This document shows, one piece after another, positions 7,409 through 14,806 of a stretch of DNA of 32,154 nucleotides. Both the position numbers and the translations under genes were made by a program. The stretch comes from a virus: IMG/VR virus record IMGVR_UViG_3300048672_000375, positions 1-32,154 of that record; one strand, written 5' to 3'. The stretch's first letter is position 1. Each line of letters starts with the position of its first letter. The notes beneath the pieces are model-generated. The model had not been told where the DNA came from. It saw only the letters and a program-made list of their open reading frames with translations, and made no database searches.

Positions 7409-8732
7409 AAGGTTTCGCATAATACAAAACAAAGTAACCGAAATAACCAAACAAAGAACTGGTTTAAAAAGGTTTATTTATGGTGAAAAAGATAACTTAC
7501 CTAATGTATTATTGCGCTCAATAAATGATAGTGGAACTGCTACTAATTGCGTGCGTGCAATAGCTTCATTCGTGCAAGGCGAAGGATTTATAAACGAGCA
7601 AGCACAAAATTTTAGAGTTAATCGTTATCAAAACGGCAATCAATTTTTATCTGAAATAGCACAGCCAGTATCAATTTTTGAGGGATTTGTATTGCGTATT
7701 TTAGTTGATATGAGCGGTAATATTGCAAGTATCTATAAAGTAGGTTTAAAGGAAGTTCGCAAAGATGTAAACGGTAAAATACGTTGGAACCCTAGAATGG
7801 GCGAAAGCGACTATTTAAAAAGTGAAGATAGATATTTAAACGAGTTTGACCCATATTTGACAACTCAGCAAAGAGCGCAAGCAGTTAGAACTGAATTAGT
7901 AGAATGTGGCGAACAGGTAGGTACTATTTTTTATCCATTTAAATCAAAAGAATTTGATTTTGGGGACATTTATCCGATACCTGACTGTAACAGTGGGTTA
8001 GAAGATATTCAAAGTGATGCTAGTTTACAAAGACTTGAAAAACGCAATATTACAAAGGGTTTTAAGCCAAACGTAAGTATTGCTATGGGTGGTAAATTAG
8101 ATGACCAAAACCCTGACGAATACGGAGTAACTGAAGCTGATGCTTTTGATGAAACAATCAAATCATTTATAGGTGACGAAGCCGCAAGTGTTATGCTTTT
8201 AGAAGGTCAAACACCTGAAGCAATTCCACAAATTACAATATTCCCACTAGCTGAGATGCTAGATGGTGTAGACAAAGCACGTTTAAGAGTTGCAAATGCT
8301 GTATGTAGACATTTTTCAGTTCCACCAGTAATGATAGGACTTGAAGCGGCTACAATACTTGGCAATGCGCAAGCTATTTATAATAGTTTGAAAATGTTTA
8401 TGCTCATGATTAAGAGTAGACAACAGCTAATTATAGAAGCCTTTACAGTGCTTTGGCCGCAGGTAGATTGGTCAATTAAGCAATTAAATATTTACGATTA
8501 TCTGCCAAGTGAAGTACTTGCAGTTCTAACCCCTGATGAATTAAGGTTATTAGGCGGTTATCCACCACAAGAAACTAAAACCACAACTTCGCAGGAATTG
8601 TTAATTAATTCGCTAAATAGTTTAAGTCCATTAGTTGCGAATAAAGTTTTAGAAAGTTTAAGCGAAGAGGAGATAAGAGGGTTAGTAGGATTAACTGGAG
8701 TAAAAGGAGGAGTACCAAATGCCACAACTTAG
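7401..8732 (+). CDS. Portal protein
   Basis: 443 residues, the usual length for a portal, the dodecameric ring at the capsid vertex through which DNA passes. The N-terminal part (YGEKDNLPNVLLRSINDSGTATNCVRAIASFVQGEGF, about 26-63) resembles the start of Bacteroidota phage portals. Residues about 305-345 (FSVPPVMIGLEAATILGNAQAI) match the conserved segment in which a proline pair and glycine precede the stem and crown. It starts within the end of the upstream gene. Unusually the gene follows the capsid and tail tube genes rather than lying next to the terminase at 27301. Confidence 0.87.
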   Translation: MSRRFRIIQNKVTEITKQRTGLKRFIYGEKDNLPNVLLRSINDSGTATNCVRAIASFVQGEGFINEQAQNFRVNRYQNGNQFLSEIAQPVSIFEGFVLRILVDMSGNIASIYKVGLKEVRKDVNGKIRWNPRMGESDYLKSEDRYLNEFDPYLTTQQRAQAVRTELVECGEQVGTIFYPFKSKEFDFGDIYPIPDCNSGLEDIQSDASLQRLEKRNITKGFKPNVSIAMGGKLDDQNPDEYGVTEADAFDETIKSFIGDEAASVMLLEGQTPEAIPQITIFPLAEMLDGVDKARLRVANAVCRHFSVPPVMIGLEAATILGNAQAIYNSLKMFMLMIKSRQQLIIEAFTVLWPQVDWSIKQLNIYDYLPSEVLAVLTPDELRLLGGYPPQETKTTTSQELLINSLNSLSPLVANKVLESLSEEEIRGLVGLTGVKGGVPNATT

Positions 8733-9213
8733 TAAAGCAGAATTAGCAAGTGTAGTTGAGCAATTGACTACCAATATTGAGGACCGTTTAATCAATCCTC
8801 ACATAAAAAAAACGATTGAAATTAGTTTTGAGGGCTTAATTTCAGATGACTTAGTTGCAGCATTAGTAGCACTTAGTTTGACCGATAATACAAAGCCTGA
8901 ATTAATTATTTTTTACAATAACTATTTTAAGCAAGTATGGTCATATCTAGCCTATATCCGATTGCTTACATGGCATGGCAGAAACGTTACTCAATTTGCT
9001 ATTAGCACAGTAATTGACGATACAACTCAGCAAGTAAGTGACAAAGCAAGGGCTACAATGATAAGCAATACCGAGCGAGATAGTCAAGTTTACATAAATC
9101 GTATGTTAAATGAATTAAAAGCAAAAAATTATACATTTGACAATATTAATTTTTCAAAAGTTTCACCAATAACAAAGCCACGTAATCGGTTCGGAATACG
9201 TGCAATAAAATAA
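8719..9213 (+). CDS. Putative head-tail connector or head completion protein
   Basis: A 164-residue protein immediately after the portal and overlapping its end by 14 nt. It has a clear Shine-Dalgarno sequence AGGAGG (8705-8710), 8 nt before the ATG, rare in this genome and suggesting a demand for independent initiation. The sequence is largely helical with conserved-looking tryptophans (VWSYLAYIRLLTWHGRN, residues about 72-90) and a basic tail. Order after the portal suggests an adaptor between portal and tail; no motif confirms it. Confidence 0.55.
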   Translation: MPQLSKAELASVVEQLTTNIEDRLINPHIKKTIEISFEGLISDDLVAALVALSLTDNTKPELIIFYNNYFKQVWSYLAYIRLLTWHGRNVTQFAISTVIDDTTQQVSDKARATMISNTERDSQVYINRMLNELKAKNYTFDNINFSKVSPITKPRNRFGIRAIK

Positions 9214-9214
9214 A

Positions 9215-9454
9215 ATGCCAAGTCAAACAAAAGCACAAGTATTAACTGGGTCGCAAGTAGCATTAACAGCACTTCCAACCAATGGATTAACTTTAATAAA
9301 TTCAACAACTGCTAATTTATCATTCGTGGTTAATGGTGGCGATACAGCTACTTTATTAAGCGGCCAAGGAATTGAATTAGATGTAAACAATGCTAGCCAA
9401 GTTACAGTTAGCGGTACTGGTACAGTTAGTTATATAGTTAATAAAGCTATCTAA
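9215..9454 (+). CDS. Small beta-rich structural protein (79 aa)
   Basis: A 79-residue protein rich in Thr, Val, Ser and Gly with alternating hydrophobic residues, for example NLSFVVNGG, ATLLSGQGIELDV and VTVSGTGTVSYIV. This suggests a compact beta sandwich. It starts 1 nt after the upstream stop and its last base is the first base of the next start (TAATG). Such small proteins are often capsid decoration or fibre-attachment subunits; here that is inference from composition and neighbours. Confidence 0.6.
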   Translation: MPSQTKAQVLTGSQVALTALPTNGLTLINSTTANLSFVVNGGDTATLLSGQGIELDVNNASQVTVSGTGTVSYIVNKAI

Positions 9455-10281
9455 TGAAATTCTTAAATAAAAGGCTTCGCAAAAGTGGCGAATTGATGCC
9501 ATTTTATAACGGATTATCGGCCGAAACTCTAGCATGGCAAACTAACATCGTGGCTAATGGTGGTACAATTAGCGCAGCAACGTTAAAAATTATTAACGAT
9601 AACTTTTTTGTACCAGCTAAAGCAAATGGCAACATACTAACTAACTTAGATAGGTTAAATCTATATGCAGGATTGCTAGGATTTGAAATAGCAGCACGTA
9701 CTAATTTAATTAAATCAGCCCACTATGTAACACCAGTTAGTTCACCAACTTTTGACAACAATGGGTATAAGTCAAGTGGTACAAGTTACCTAGATTTAAA
9801 CTACATACAATCAACGCAATCAGTAACCTTAACTCAGAATAGTGCTAGTATTGGAGTGGTGGTTAAAACGCCAAGTTATGCAGCATTAACAAGAATGATT
9901 GGTGCAACGGGTTCAACAAGTAGAGCTACCTATTTAGTAAGGCAAAATACACCTTCATTATTAGCAGGTGTAAATACACTTGATGGTGCAATTGCTAATA
10001 CTAATACAGTTGCGGTTGGTAATGTATTTTTTGAAGCAATTAGGAATAATAGCACACAGGTCACAACTTTAATAAATGGTGTTTCGGTAGTTACTTCACA
10101 AGCTAGTAATGCAACGCTACCAAATGTTTCAGCATTTGAATTAACTATGAACAACAACGGAACTCCACAAGGGGCATACGATACAAATCCGCATTTATGT
10201 AGTTGGCATGGTTCTGCTAATTTAGATAGGGCAGCGTTAAGAACAATTTTAACTAATTTATTCACAGCTTTAGGAGTATAA
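9454..10281 (+). CDS. Fibre-like protein with a predicted lectin-type beta domain
   Basis: 275 residues. The first 75 or so are helical and contain NGGTISAATLKIINDNFFVPAKANGNILTNLDRLNLYAGL, a pattern I recall from virion-associated proteins of Bacteroidota phages. The rest (about 85-275) is Ser/Thr/Asn-rich with repeated strand-like segments (SGTSYLDLNY, SASIGVVVKT) and ends with SWHGSANLDRAALRTILTNLF. The whole resembles a concanavalin/laminin-G-like domain and could bind host glycans. It lies at the end of the structural genes before lysis. Host-receptor binding is inferred. Confidence 0.6.
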   Translation: MKFLNKRLRKSGELMPFYNGLSAETLAWQTNIVANGGTISAATLKIINDNFFVPAKANGNILTNLDRLNLYAGLLGFEIAARTNLIKSAHYVTPVSSPTFDNNGYKSSGTSYLDLNYIQSTQSVTLTQNSASIGVVVKTPSYAALTRMIGATGSTSRATYLVRQNTPSLLAGVNTLDGAIANTNTVAVGNVFFEAIRNNSTQVTTLINGVSVVTSQASNATLPNVSAFELTMNNNGTPQGAYDTNPHLCSWHGSANLDRAALRTILTNLFTALGV

Positions 10282-10283
10282 TT

Positions 10284-10490
10284 ATGGAAGTATTATTGGC
10301 AACCGAAGAACAAAAAAAGCAACTTGAAGGCACTTACGAAAATGGGGCAATCCTTCAATTTGTGCAGGACATTAATAACAATTGGGTGGTTAATGATAAC
10401 GTGCTGAATGATGGAAATTATAAAAGTATATTTGACCAATTAAACGAGTTAAATAGAATACCATTTATACCAAAAGAAGATAAATTTTGA
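10284..10490 (+). CDS. Small hypothetical protein downstream of the fibre gene (68 aa)
   Basis: Starts 2 nt after the fibre-like gene. The sequence begins MEVLLATEEQKKQLEGTYE and contains a WVV strand and a helix (IFDQLNELNR). No membrane segment or signal is present. It may be a fibre-assembly accessory or a minor virion protein because of its position, which is a weak argument. Confidence 0.6.
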   Translation: MEVLLATEEQKKQLEGTYENGAILQFVQDINNNWVVNDNVLNDGNYKSIFDQLNELNRIPFIPKEDKF

Positions 10491-10512
10491 ACCTTAAAAA
10501 TAAAGAACAAAA

Positions 10513-10758
10513 ATGACAATCAACGAAATTTTAATCGAAGAAATCAAATCAAAATCAGCACTAGCAAGTAAGGCAATTGACTTATATGTGGAGTATGGGT
10601 ACAGTATCAATTTTACCGACTTAAACGTACCTCAATCGGGTGGAGATGGTGTACGAGTTGAGTTAATAATCAACAACGAAATCACTGCAACTTCATGGTG
10701 TCAAACCATAACAGAAATGGTAGCATATTTTGAAAGCCAATTAAGTGTATTAGTGTAG
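10513..10758 (+). CDS. Hypothetical protein (81 aa)
   Basis: An acidic 81-residue protein beginning MTINEILIEEIKSKSALASKAI, with a helix, then strand-like stretches (GVRVELIINNEITATSW) and a C-terminal helix. It is preceded by a 22-nt gap and followed after 1 nt by the membrane protein gene at 10760. No family is recognised. Confidence 0.6.
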   Translation: MTINEILIEEIKSKSALASKAIDLYVEYGYSINFTDLNVPQSGGDGVRVELIINNEITATSWCQTITEMVAYFESQLSVLV

Positions 10759-10759
10759 T

Positions 10760-11050
10760 ATGATGGTAGAACTCCAACCCTTAATTAACACAGCATTTGG
10801 CATTGTTTCAGCTGTTGCTGTTTGGTTTTTCGCTCGAGTTCAAGACCATGAAAAACGAGTACAGAAAATTGAAGATTTGCACACACAAGGAATTGACGAT
10901 CTGAAACAAGATTTAAAAGAAATTGAAATCAAATTTGACAAGATGCAGGACACGTTAAATGATTTGACTTTAAAAATAAATAACAAAAGTTATAATGATA
11001 ACGATTTGGCTATGGCAATTAATTCACTTATAAAAAAAATTGACAATTAA
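10760..11050 (+). CDS. Membrane-anchored coiled-coil protein, holin-type candidate
   Basis: 96 residues with one N-terminal transmembrane segment (about 8-25, LINTAFGIVSAVAVWFFA) followed by a basic turn and a long amphipathic helix (about 28-78) suited to a coiled coil. The layout resembles haemolysin XhlA-type lysis accessories or an antiholin. Two ATG codons in a row (10760, 10763) open the frame. It is joined without a gap to a second small membrane protein and then the lysozyme, which places it in the lysis cassette. Confidence 0.6.
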   Translation: MMVELQPLINTAFGIVSAVAVWFFARVQDHEKRVQKIEDLHTQGIDDLKQDLKEIEIKFDKMQDTLNDLTLKINNKSYNDNDLAMAINSLIKKIDN

Positions 11051-11251
11051 ATGAAAACAATTTTATACAAATACAAGTCAGAGATTAGCACCTTTGCAGG
11101 GCTATTGGTAGCGGTTGGAACTGCTTGGTCAACTATTGATTTTAGTACCTTTATTTTTTCAACAGATTGGCACAAATTAATTATACCAGCTATGATTGCA
11201 ATCGGTGGTTATGTAACTAAGATTAATGTTGAACGTGATGAAAATAACTAA
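11051..11251 (+). CDS. Putative holin
   Basis: 66 residues with two hydrophobic segments (about 13-28, FAGLLVAVGTAWSTID, and 43-56, KLIIPAMIAIGGYV), a basic start and a charged tail. This is the size and topology of a small holin that opens the inner membrane for endolysin release. It abuts the upstream membrane gene and overlaps the lysozyme gene. Which of the two membrane proteins is the actual holin cannot be settled from sequence. Confidence 0.65.
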   Translation: MKTILYKYKSEISTFAGLLVAVGTAWSTIDFSTFIFSTDWHKLIIPAMIAIGGYVTKINVERDENN

Positions 11252-11693
11252 AACAAGTAAACAAGGAATTGACTTAATAAAGTCGTTTGAGGGGCTAAAG
11301 TTAAAGCCTTATTTATGTAGCGCAAAAGTGCCAACTATTGGCTACGGAACTACTATTTATCCAAATGGGCAAAAAGTTAAATTAACTGATGCAGCTATAA
11401 CAGAACAAACAGCTGAAGTATATTTGGCACATGATTTAATATACTTTGAAAAGAATGTTGATGCTTATACAACTGATGCAGTAAATCAAAATCAATTTGA
11501 TGCGCTTGTTTCCTTCGCCTATAATTGCGGAGTTGGGAATTTAAAGAGTTCAACTTTATTAAAAAAAGTAAACTTAAATCCTAGTGACCCAACTATAAGC
11601 AATGAGTTTTTAAAGTGGAATAAAGCCGCAGGAAAACCATTAAAAGGATTAACCAATAGGCGAATAGCTGAAGCTAGTTTATACTTTAAATAA
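11238..11693 (+). CDS. Endolysin, T4-type lysozyme (GH24 muramidase)
   Basis: The product cleaves the glycan strands of peptidoglycan. Counting from the chosen ATG 11238, the catalytic pattern Glu-8-Cys-5-Thr is visible: Glu18 in KSFEGLKLKPY, Cys27 and Thr33 in PTIGYGT. Cysteine replaces the T4 Asp20, a known GH24 variant. Further family marks are DALVSFAYNCGVGNL and GLTNRRIAEASLY at the C-terminus. Length (151 aa) is typical. ATG 11226 is an alternative adding MLNV; 11238 gives the usual short lead. There is no signal peptide, so export needs a holin. Confidence 0.92.
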   Translation: MKITKTSKQGIDLIKSFEGLKLKPYLCSAKVPTIGYGTTIYPNGQKVKLTDAAITEQTAEVYLAHDLIYFEKNVDAYTTDAVNQNQFDALVSFAYNCGVGNLKSSTLLKKVNLNPSDPTISNEFLKWNKAAGKPLKGLTNRRIAEASLYFK

Positions 11694-11728
11694 TCTTTGA
11701 ATTTTCACATCGAAATAAAAAGTAAATT

Positions 11729-11755
11729 AGCCTTGCATATTGTAGGGCTTTTTTA
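11729..11755 (+). terminator. Terminator after the lysozyme gene
   Basis: An 8-bp stem with two G-T wobbles (11729-11736 with 11742-11749) and loop ATATT is followed by T-residues. It ends just where the next promoter begins. Confidence 0.65.
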
Positions 11756-11765
11756 TTTATCTTTG
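11733..11765 (+). promoter_or_regulatory. Bacteroidota-type promoter for the spanin operon
   Basis: TATCTTTG at 11758-11765 fits the -7 consensus TAnnTTTG exactly, with a possible TTG at 11733-11735 (spacer 22 nt, longer than in other promoters here). The first start codon (11770) is 4 nt downstream, implying a leaderless or nearly leaderless mRNA. Confidence 0.55.
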
Positions 11766-11769
11766 CTGA

Positions 11770-11889
11770 ATGGATAGTGTAGATTTAGAAAGAGCTAGAA
11801 TAGTGGCTATAATCAAAGAAAAACACGCTAAAAAAGAACGTGAGCAAAAGGAACGATTAACCGAAAAACATAAACCAAAAAAGAAATGA
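11770..11889 (+). CDS. Small charged helical protein (39 aa)
   Basis: A 39-residue, very lysine/glutamate-rich frame (REQKERLTEKHKPKKK at its end) begins 4 nt after a -7 box and overlaps the spanin candidate start by ATGA. Coupling and promoter position support translation. No function is recognised; it may mainly serve to couple translation of the next gene. Confidence 0.5.
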   Translation: MDSVDLERARIVAIIKEKHAKKEREQKERLTEKHKPKKK

Positions 11890-12302
11890 AAAAACTATTA
11901 TTCGCCTTACTATTATTGTCAAGTTGCTACACAAAAAACCAAGCTATTGAAAAATTTTGTAACAAAGATACAATCCAAGTTTCAACCATAATTCATGATA
12001 CAATTATTATTGATAGTGTTCAAGTTGATACAGTTTTTAACGAAAGTGTCGATTCGGTTTTTATTACTAAAGATAAAATTGAAATTCGATATATAAAAAA
12101 GTATGGCAAAATTTACTTAGAAGGCAAATGCAAAGGTGATACAGTATTCTATACAAAGGAAGTATTTATAAATGCACCAGTACATACAAAAAAGCTACCA
12201 TGGTATAAACAGTTAGCTGCTGATTATTGGTGGATACTTCCATCATTGGTAATAATTATTATTTTGCGAGCGTGGTTTATTCAATATCAAAATAAAAAAT
12301 AA
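11886..12302 (+). CDS. Unimolecular spanin candidate (lipoprotein plus C-terminal membrane segment)
   Basis: 138 residues with a lipoprotein signal whose lipobox ends at Cys14 (LLSSC) and a single C-terminal transmembrane segment (about 115-132, WWILPSLVIIIILRAWFI). Between them lies a region of repeated strand-like D-T-I/V motifs (HDTIIIDSVQVDTVF) and a segment rich in K, Y and G. A protein tethered to the outer membrane by lipid and to the inner membrane by its C-terminus is the design of u-spanins such as T1 gp11, which fuse the two membranes at lysis. Location just after the lysozyme supports this. Confidence 0.72.
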   Translation: MKKLLFALLLLSSCYTKNQAIEKFCNKDTIQVSTIIHDTIIIDSVQVDTVFNESVDSVFITKDKIEIRYIKKYGKIYLEGKCKGDTVFYTKEVFINAPVHTKKLPWYKQLAADYWWILPSLVIIIILRAWFIQYQNKK

Positions 12303-12303
12303 T

Positions 12304-12843
12304 ATGAGTAAGTTTAAAGAATGGTTTGAAAATAATTTAATTGTTGGTGGCTTCCCTCATGAAGATAATAGACAGTTTGATATAAATGAGTTTGACTATG
12401 TAATTAATGTGTCAGATGAATATTATAATAGCCATCATTTGCTATTAATTTCAAATAATATTAAGTCTTTTTGGTTTCCGATGAACGAAGCTAAAAAAGA
12501 TATTGGTTTAAATTCTATTTATGGCGCAATGGTTATCTTATTTCAAGCCGAAAAAACAAATAGTAAAGTTTATTTACATTGTCACGCAGGGGTTAATAGA
12601 AGCCAAACAGTAAGGGCTGCTTATTATTACATGAGAACAGGTAATCAGTATTTACCGGAAAGTAAAAGAGGGTTTATAAATCAATTATATGCCAATTGCT
12701 CACGTGGTTATTTACCACCAATGGCCGAAATGGAAAAGTTTTTAAACGGGGTAGGTATTAAACTAAACTCTGATTTGCAAAAGCGAAATCTAATGGGTGG
12801 TATGCTTGACGATATAAAAATAAATTCAATAAATAATTTTTAA
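12304..12843 (+). CDS. Dual-specificity / tyrosine phosphatase-like protein
   Basis: 179 residues carrying the signature HCxxGxxRS as HCHAGVNRS (92-100), in which Cys93 would be the nucleophile and Arg99 would bind phosphate. Upstream, LIVGGFPHEDN and YVINVSDEYY fit the start of the dual-specificity phosphatase fold, with a candidate general-acid region at WFPMNEAKKD (57-66). It starts 1 nt after the spanin candidate and is followed by a strong terminator, so it is expressed late. Substrate could be a host phosphoprotein, phosphorylated nucleotide or RNA end; the sequence does not say. Confidence 0.78.
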   Translation: MSKFKEWFENNLIVGGFPHEDNRQFDINEFDYVINVSDEYYNSHHLLLISNNIKSFWFPMNEAKKDIGLNSIYGAMVILFQAEKTNSKVYLHCHAGVNRSQTVRAAYYYMRTGNQYLPESKRGFINQLYANCSRGYLPPMAEMEKFLNGVGIKLNSDLQKRNLMGGMLDDIKINSINNF

Positions 12844-12862
12844 CTAGGTATTTAGTTTAACT

Positions 12863-12894
12863 AAGCCCTTAAATTAAGTTTTGAGGGCTTTTTT
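12863..12894 (+). terminator. Rho-independent terminator closing the late region
   Basis: AAGCCCT (12863-12869) pairs with AGGGCTT (12884-12890), extended inward by one wobble and three A-T pairs, followed by a T-run. It separates the late genes from the early promoter at 12959. Confidence 0.88.
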
Positions 12895-12958
12895 ATTGCA
12901 CTTTATAAAAAATATTTGTATGATTTATAGTACGTTACAAAATAATTTAAAATAATAT

Positions 12959-12988
12959 TTGGTATTACTGAAAGTATTACTACATTTG
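12959..12988 (+). promoter_or_regulatory. Early promoter 1 with paired GTATTAC operator boxes
   Basis: TTG (12959-12961), a 19-nt spacer and TACATTTG (12981-12988) form a Bacteroidota-type promoter. The spacer is filled by two copies of GTATTAC (12962-12968, 12974-12980) separated by 5 nt. The same arrangement recurs at 14754 and 23165, there written GTAATAC, the complement. The first start codon lies 24 nt downstream. Confidence 0.8.
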
Positions 12989-13012
12989 TAAGGCAATTAA
13001 GGCACAGAAAAT

Positions 13013-13309
13013 ATGAATATTTTAACAATAAAAGATGCAGAAAATTACTTGAAATTTAAACAAGTTTATTTTAAAAAAGAAGTTTGTAATATTGATTTTC
13101 AAACACAATTCGAAGCTAATAGAGTACATAATTTACTTCAAATAAATATTGAAGAAGTAAGAAAAAATATTTATTGTTTAAACATTAATAGCGAAAACCA
13201 GTGCGCATTTATTTATAAAGAATGTTCAAAACTTGAACTTTTTGCATGGATAAAAGTAAATTTTATTCCAATTAATGAACTAATTGAGTATTGCAATCAA
13301 GTTTTTTAA
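13013..13309 (+). CDS. Early hypothetical protein (98 aa)
   Basis: First gene after early promoter 1. The 98-residue product is rich in Asn, Ile and aromatic residues, with three cysteines and an alternation of helices (NILTIKDAENYLKFKQVYF) and strands. No motif or membrane segment is seen. First-gene position suggests an early takeover function, which is inference. Confidence 0.6.
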   Translation: MNILTIKDAENYLKFKQVYFKKEVCNIDFQTQFEANRVHNLLQINIEEVRKNIYCLNINSENQCAFIYKECSKLELFAWIKVNFIPINELIEYCNQVF

Positions 13310-13330
13310 AAAAAAACAAACCAACTAACC

Positions 13331-13522
13331 ATGAAAGTACAAATATTTTTAGAAGACAAAGAAAACGATTTGTGGCGAGGTAAATTACTCGCTACAATCC
13401 AAGTAGAACCGATTGAGGGTTACTCAGATCGAGAAGTAGTAAACAATGCCATTAAACCAGTTAAAAATTGGCTTATGGGGATTTATAACAGCAGCCTAAT
13501 AGTTGCAATAAGTGAGGATTAA
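13331..13522 (+). CDS. Early hypothetical protein (63 aa)
   Basis: A 63-residue protein starting MKVQIFLEDKENDLWRG with likely beta strands and an acidic end. It follows the first early gene by 21 nt and is followed by the helix-turn-helix candidate 4 nt later. No family is recognised. Confidence 0.55.
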   Translation: MKVQIFLEDKENDLWRGKLLATIQVEPIEGYSDREVVNNAIKPVKNWLMGIYNSSLIVAISED

Positions 13523-13526
13523 AACC

Positions 13527-13763
13527 ATGAAACTAGAAAAAAAAATAAAAGACAGATTACTAGCTGACAATGCAGCTACATGCAGAATTGCAATCAAAAT
13601 GAATTGCAGCCAACAAAATATTATCAAGTTGATTAGAACCGATAGTAGTAAGCTATGTGAGTTAAACTATGCAGCATTAATAAAAGAAACTTTAAAGCTA
13701 AATCCAAAAGCAAAAATTTATGTAGAAACTAAAAAGGCCGCAATTAAGCAGCCTTTAAAGTAG
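13527..13763 (+). CDS. Small helix-turn-helix-like protein, candidate regulator
   Basis: 78 residues from ATG 13527; a GTG at 13512 would add five residues but lies inside the previous gene. Residues about 15-40 (ADNAATCRIAIKMNCSQQNIIKLIRTDSSKL) read as helix, turn, helix with the spacing of a Cro-like DNA-binding motif. The rest is basic (KAAIKQPLK at the end). Encoded directly behind early promoter 1, it is the nearest candidate for the factor that binds the GTAWTAC boxes, but nothing proves this. Confidence 0.6.
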   Translation: MKLEKKIKDRLLADNAATCRIAIKMNCSQQNIIKLIRTDSSKLCELNYAALIKETLKLNPKAKIYVETKKAAIKQPLK

Positions 13764-13777
13764 AAATAAAAAAATAT

Positions 13778-14014
13778 ATGGAAAACATCTTTACATGGGC
13801 AAAATTAGTAAAAGTTTCTAATAATGCAAGGAAAATCGAAACGCCAAAGGTTTCAAGAATTGAGCAGTTAAAAAATCGATACGAAAAATTATTACGATTG
13901 CGTGACTATTCAATTGACGAAAATAATATTTTCAAGAAAAAACAAGCTGACTTATTAGTCAATCGAATTACAATTACTTTAAATTTAATAACACAGCCAA
14001 GGACATGGAACTAA
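13778..14014 (+). CDS. Early hypothetical protein (78 aa)
   Basis: A basic, mostly helical protein (SRIEQLKNRYEKLLRLRDYSI; LVNRITITLNLI). It ends overlapping the next gene by 10 nt. No family is recognised; charge and helicity are compatible with a small host-interaction protein. Confidence 0.58.
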   Translation: MENIFTWAKLVKVSNNARKIETPKVSRIEQLKNRYEKLLRLRDYSIDENNIFKKKQADLLVNRITITLNLITQPRTWN

Positions 14015-14256
14015 TCAAACGAACAATAATAACTCCACAAAGTGAGAATTTAAGCCCTATAACAGTTAGCCTACAGCGCAACGATATAGGCGAGTATATG
14101 GTAGTAACCACTCAAAATTTGGGCAAAGATACTAGCGTTGCTTATAGTTCTAATTCAACTGTAGCCAAAGAATGGTACTCAGAAAAAATAGGGGAAAGCA
14201 AAAAAGCACTTATAAGTATGGAAATTGGATTTAAAATTTTAGAGCATGGAAATTAG
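14005..14256 (+). CDS. Early hypothetical protein (83 aa)
   Basis: Starts inside the end of the previous gene and overlaps the next by 11 nt. The sequence has two beta-like parts (PITVSLQRNDIGEYMVVTTQ) and a C-terminal helix. No motif is recognised. The chain of overlaps from 13778 to 14714 shows that these genes form one operon. Confidence 0.58.
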   Translation: MELIKRTIITPQSENLSPITVSLQRNDIGEYMVVTTQNLGKDTSVAYSSNSTVAKEWYSEKIGESKKALISMEIGFKILEHGN

Positions 14257-14485
14257 AACTATCATACAACTAACCTACAATATTCGCAGGTGTTTATCTG
14301 AAATTCAAGAACGCCAGGAAGACATTGCAGCACTACACCACAATATTGAAATATCAAACATGAGTGACGATTTGTTTTGTGCGAATAAATCCAGGTATGC
14401 GAAAATAATTGAAAAGGAAAAGATTATTGAGTTACAAAAACAACAAATAAGGCAACTAATTAAACAACTAAATGAGCAAATATAA
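14246..14485 (+). CDS. Early coiled-coil protein (79 aa)
   Basis: Almost wholly helical with a heptad-like C-terminal stretch (EKIIELQKQQIRQLIKQLNEQI), so a dimeric coiled coil is likely. Overlaps both neighbours. Function unknown. Confidence 0.57.
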   Translation: MEIRTIIQLTYNIRRCLSEIQERQEDIAALHHNIEISNMSDDLFCANKSRYAKIIEKEKIIELQKQQIRQLIKQLNEQI

Positions 14486-14714
14486 ACCCACCATCGAAGA
14501 AATCAGCGAAAATAGGCGACAACGGGAGGAAATGGCCGCCAAAGTTGAAAGTAAAAAAGAAATTTACGACAATTTAAAAGTTATTTGTAATCGTGACAAT
14601 AGTACTGAAAAAGACTATGCAGCCTTAGCAGTTGCACGTATTGAGTGGCATGATGTAGCATTGGAAAATGAAAGATTTATTGCAGCCCTTTACGATAAAA
14701 AAAATTTTAATTGA
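14472..14714 (+). CDS. Early hypothetical helical protein (80 aa)
   Basis: Last gene of the first early operon. The protein is highly charged and helical (EEISENRRQREEMAAKVESKKEIY) with a central CNRDNSTEKDYAAL segment. It overlaps the upstream gene by 14 nt. No family is recognised. Confidence 0.57.
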   Translation: MSKYKPTIEEISENRRQREEMAAKVESKKEIYDNLKVICNRDNSTEKDYAALAVARIEWHDVALENERFIAALYDKKNFN

Positions 14715-14753
14715 TTGATTTCCAGTATTATTTAAAATAATTTCATTTTTATT

Positions 14754-14783
14754 TTGGTAATACAATTAGTAATACTATATTTG
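14754..14783 (+). promoter_or_regulatory. Early promoter 2 with paired GTAATAC operator boxes
   Basis: TTG (14754-14756), a 19-nt spacer holding GTAATAC twice (14757-14763, 14769-14775), and TATATTTG (14776-14783). Geometry is identical to the promoters at 12959 and 23165. Transcription would serve the recombination genes; the start codon is 23 nt downstream. Confidence 0.82.
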
Positions 14784-14806
14784 TATCACAATAAACGGAA
14801 AAAATT

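Noticed and set aside
9930-10265. Reverse-strand frame opposite the fibre-like gene
   Set aside because: Shadow of a convincing + strand gene with coupled neighbours and no promoter on the reverse strand.
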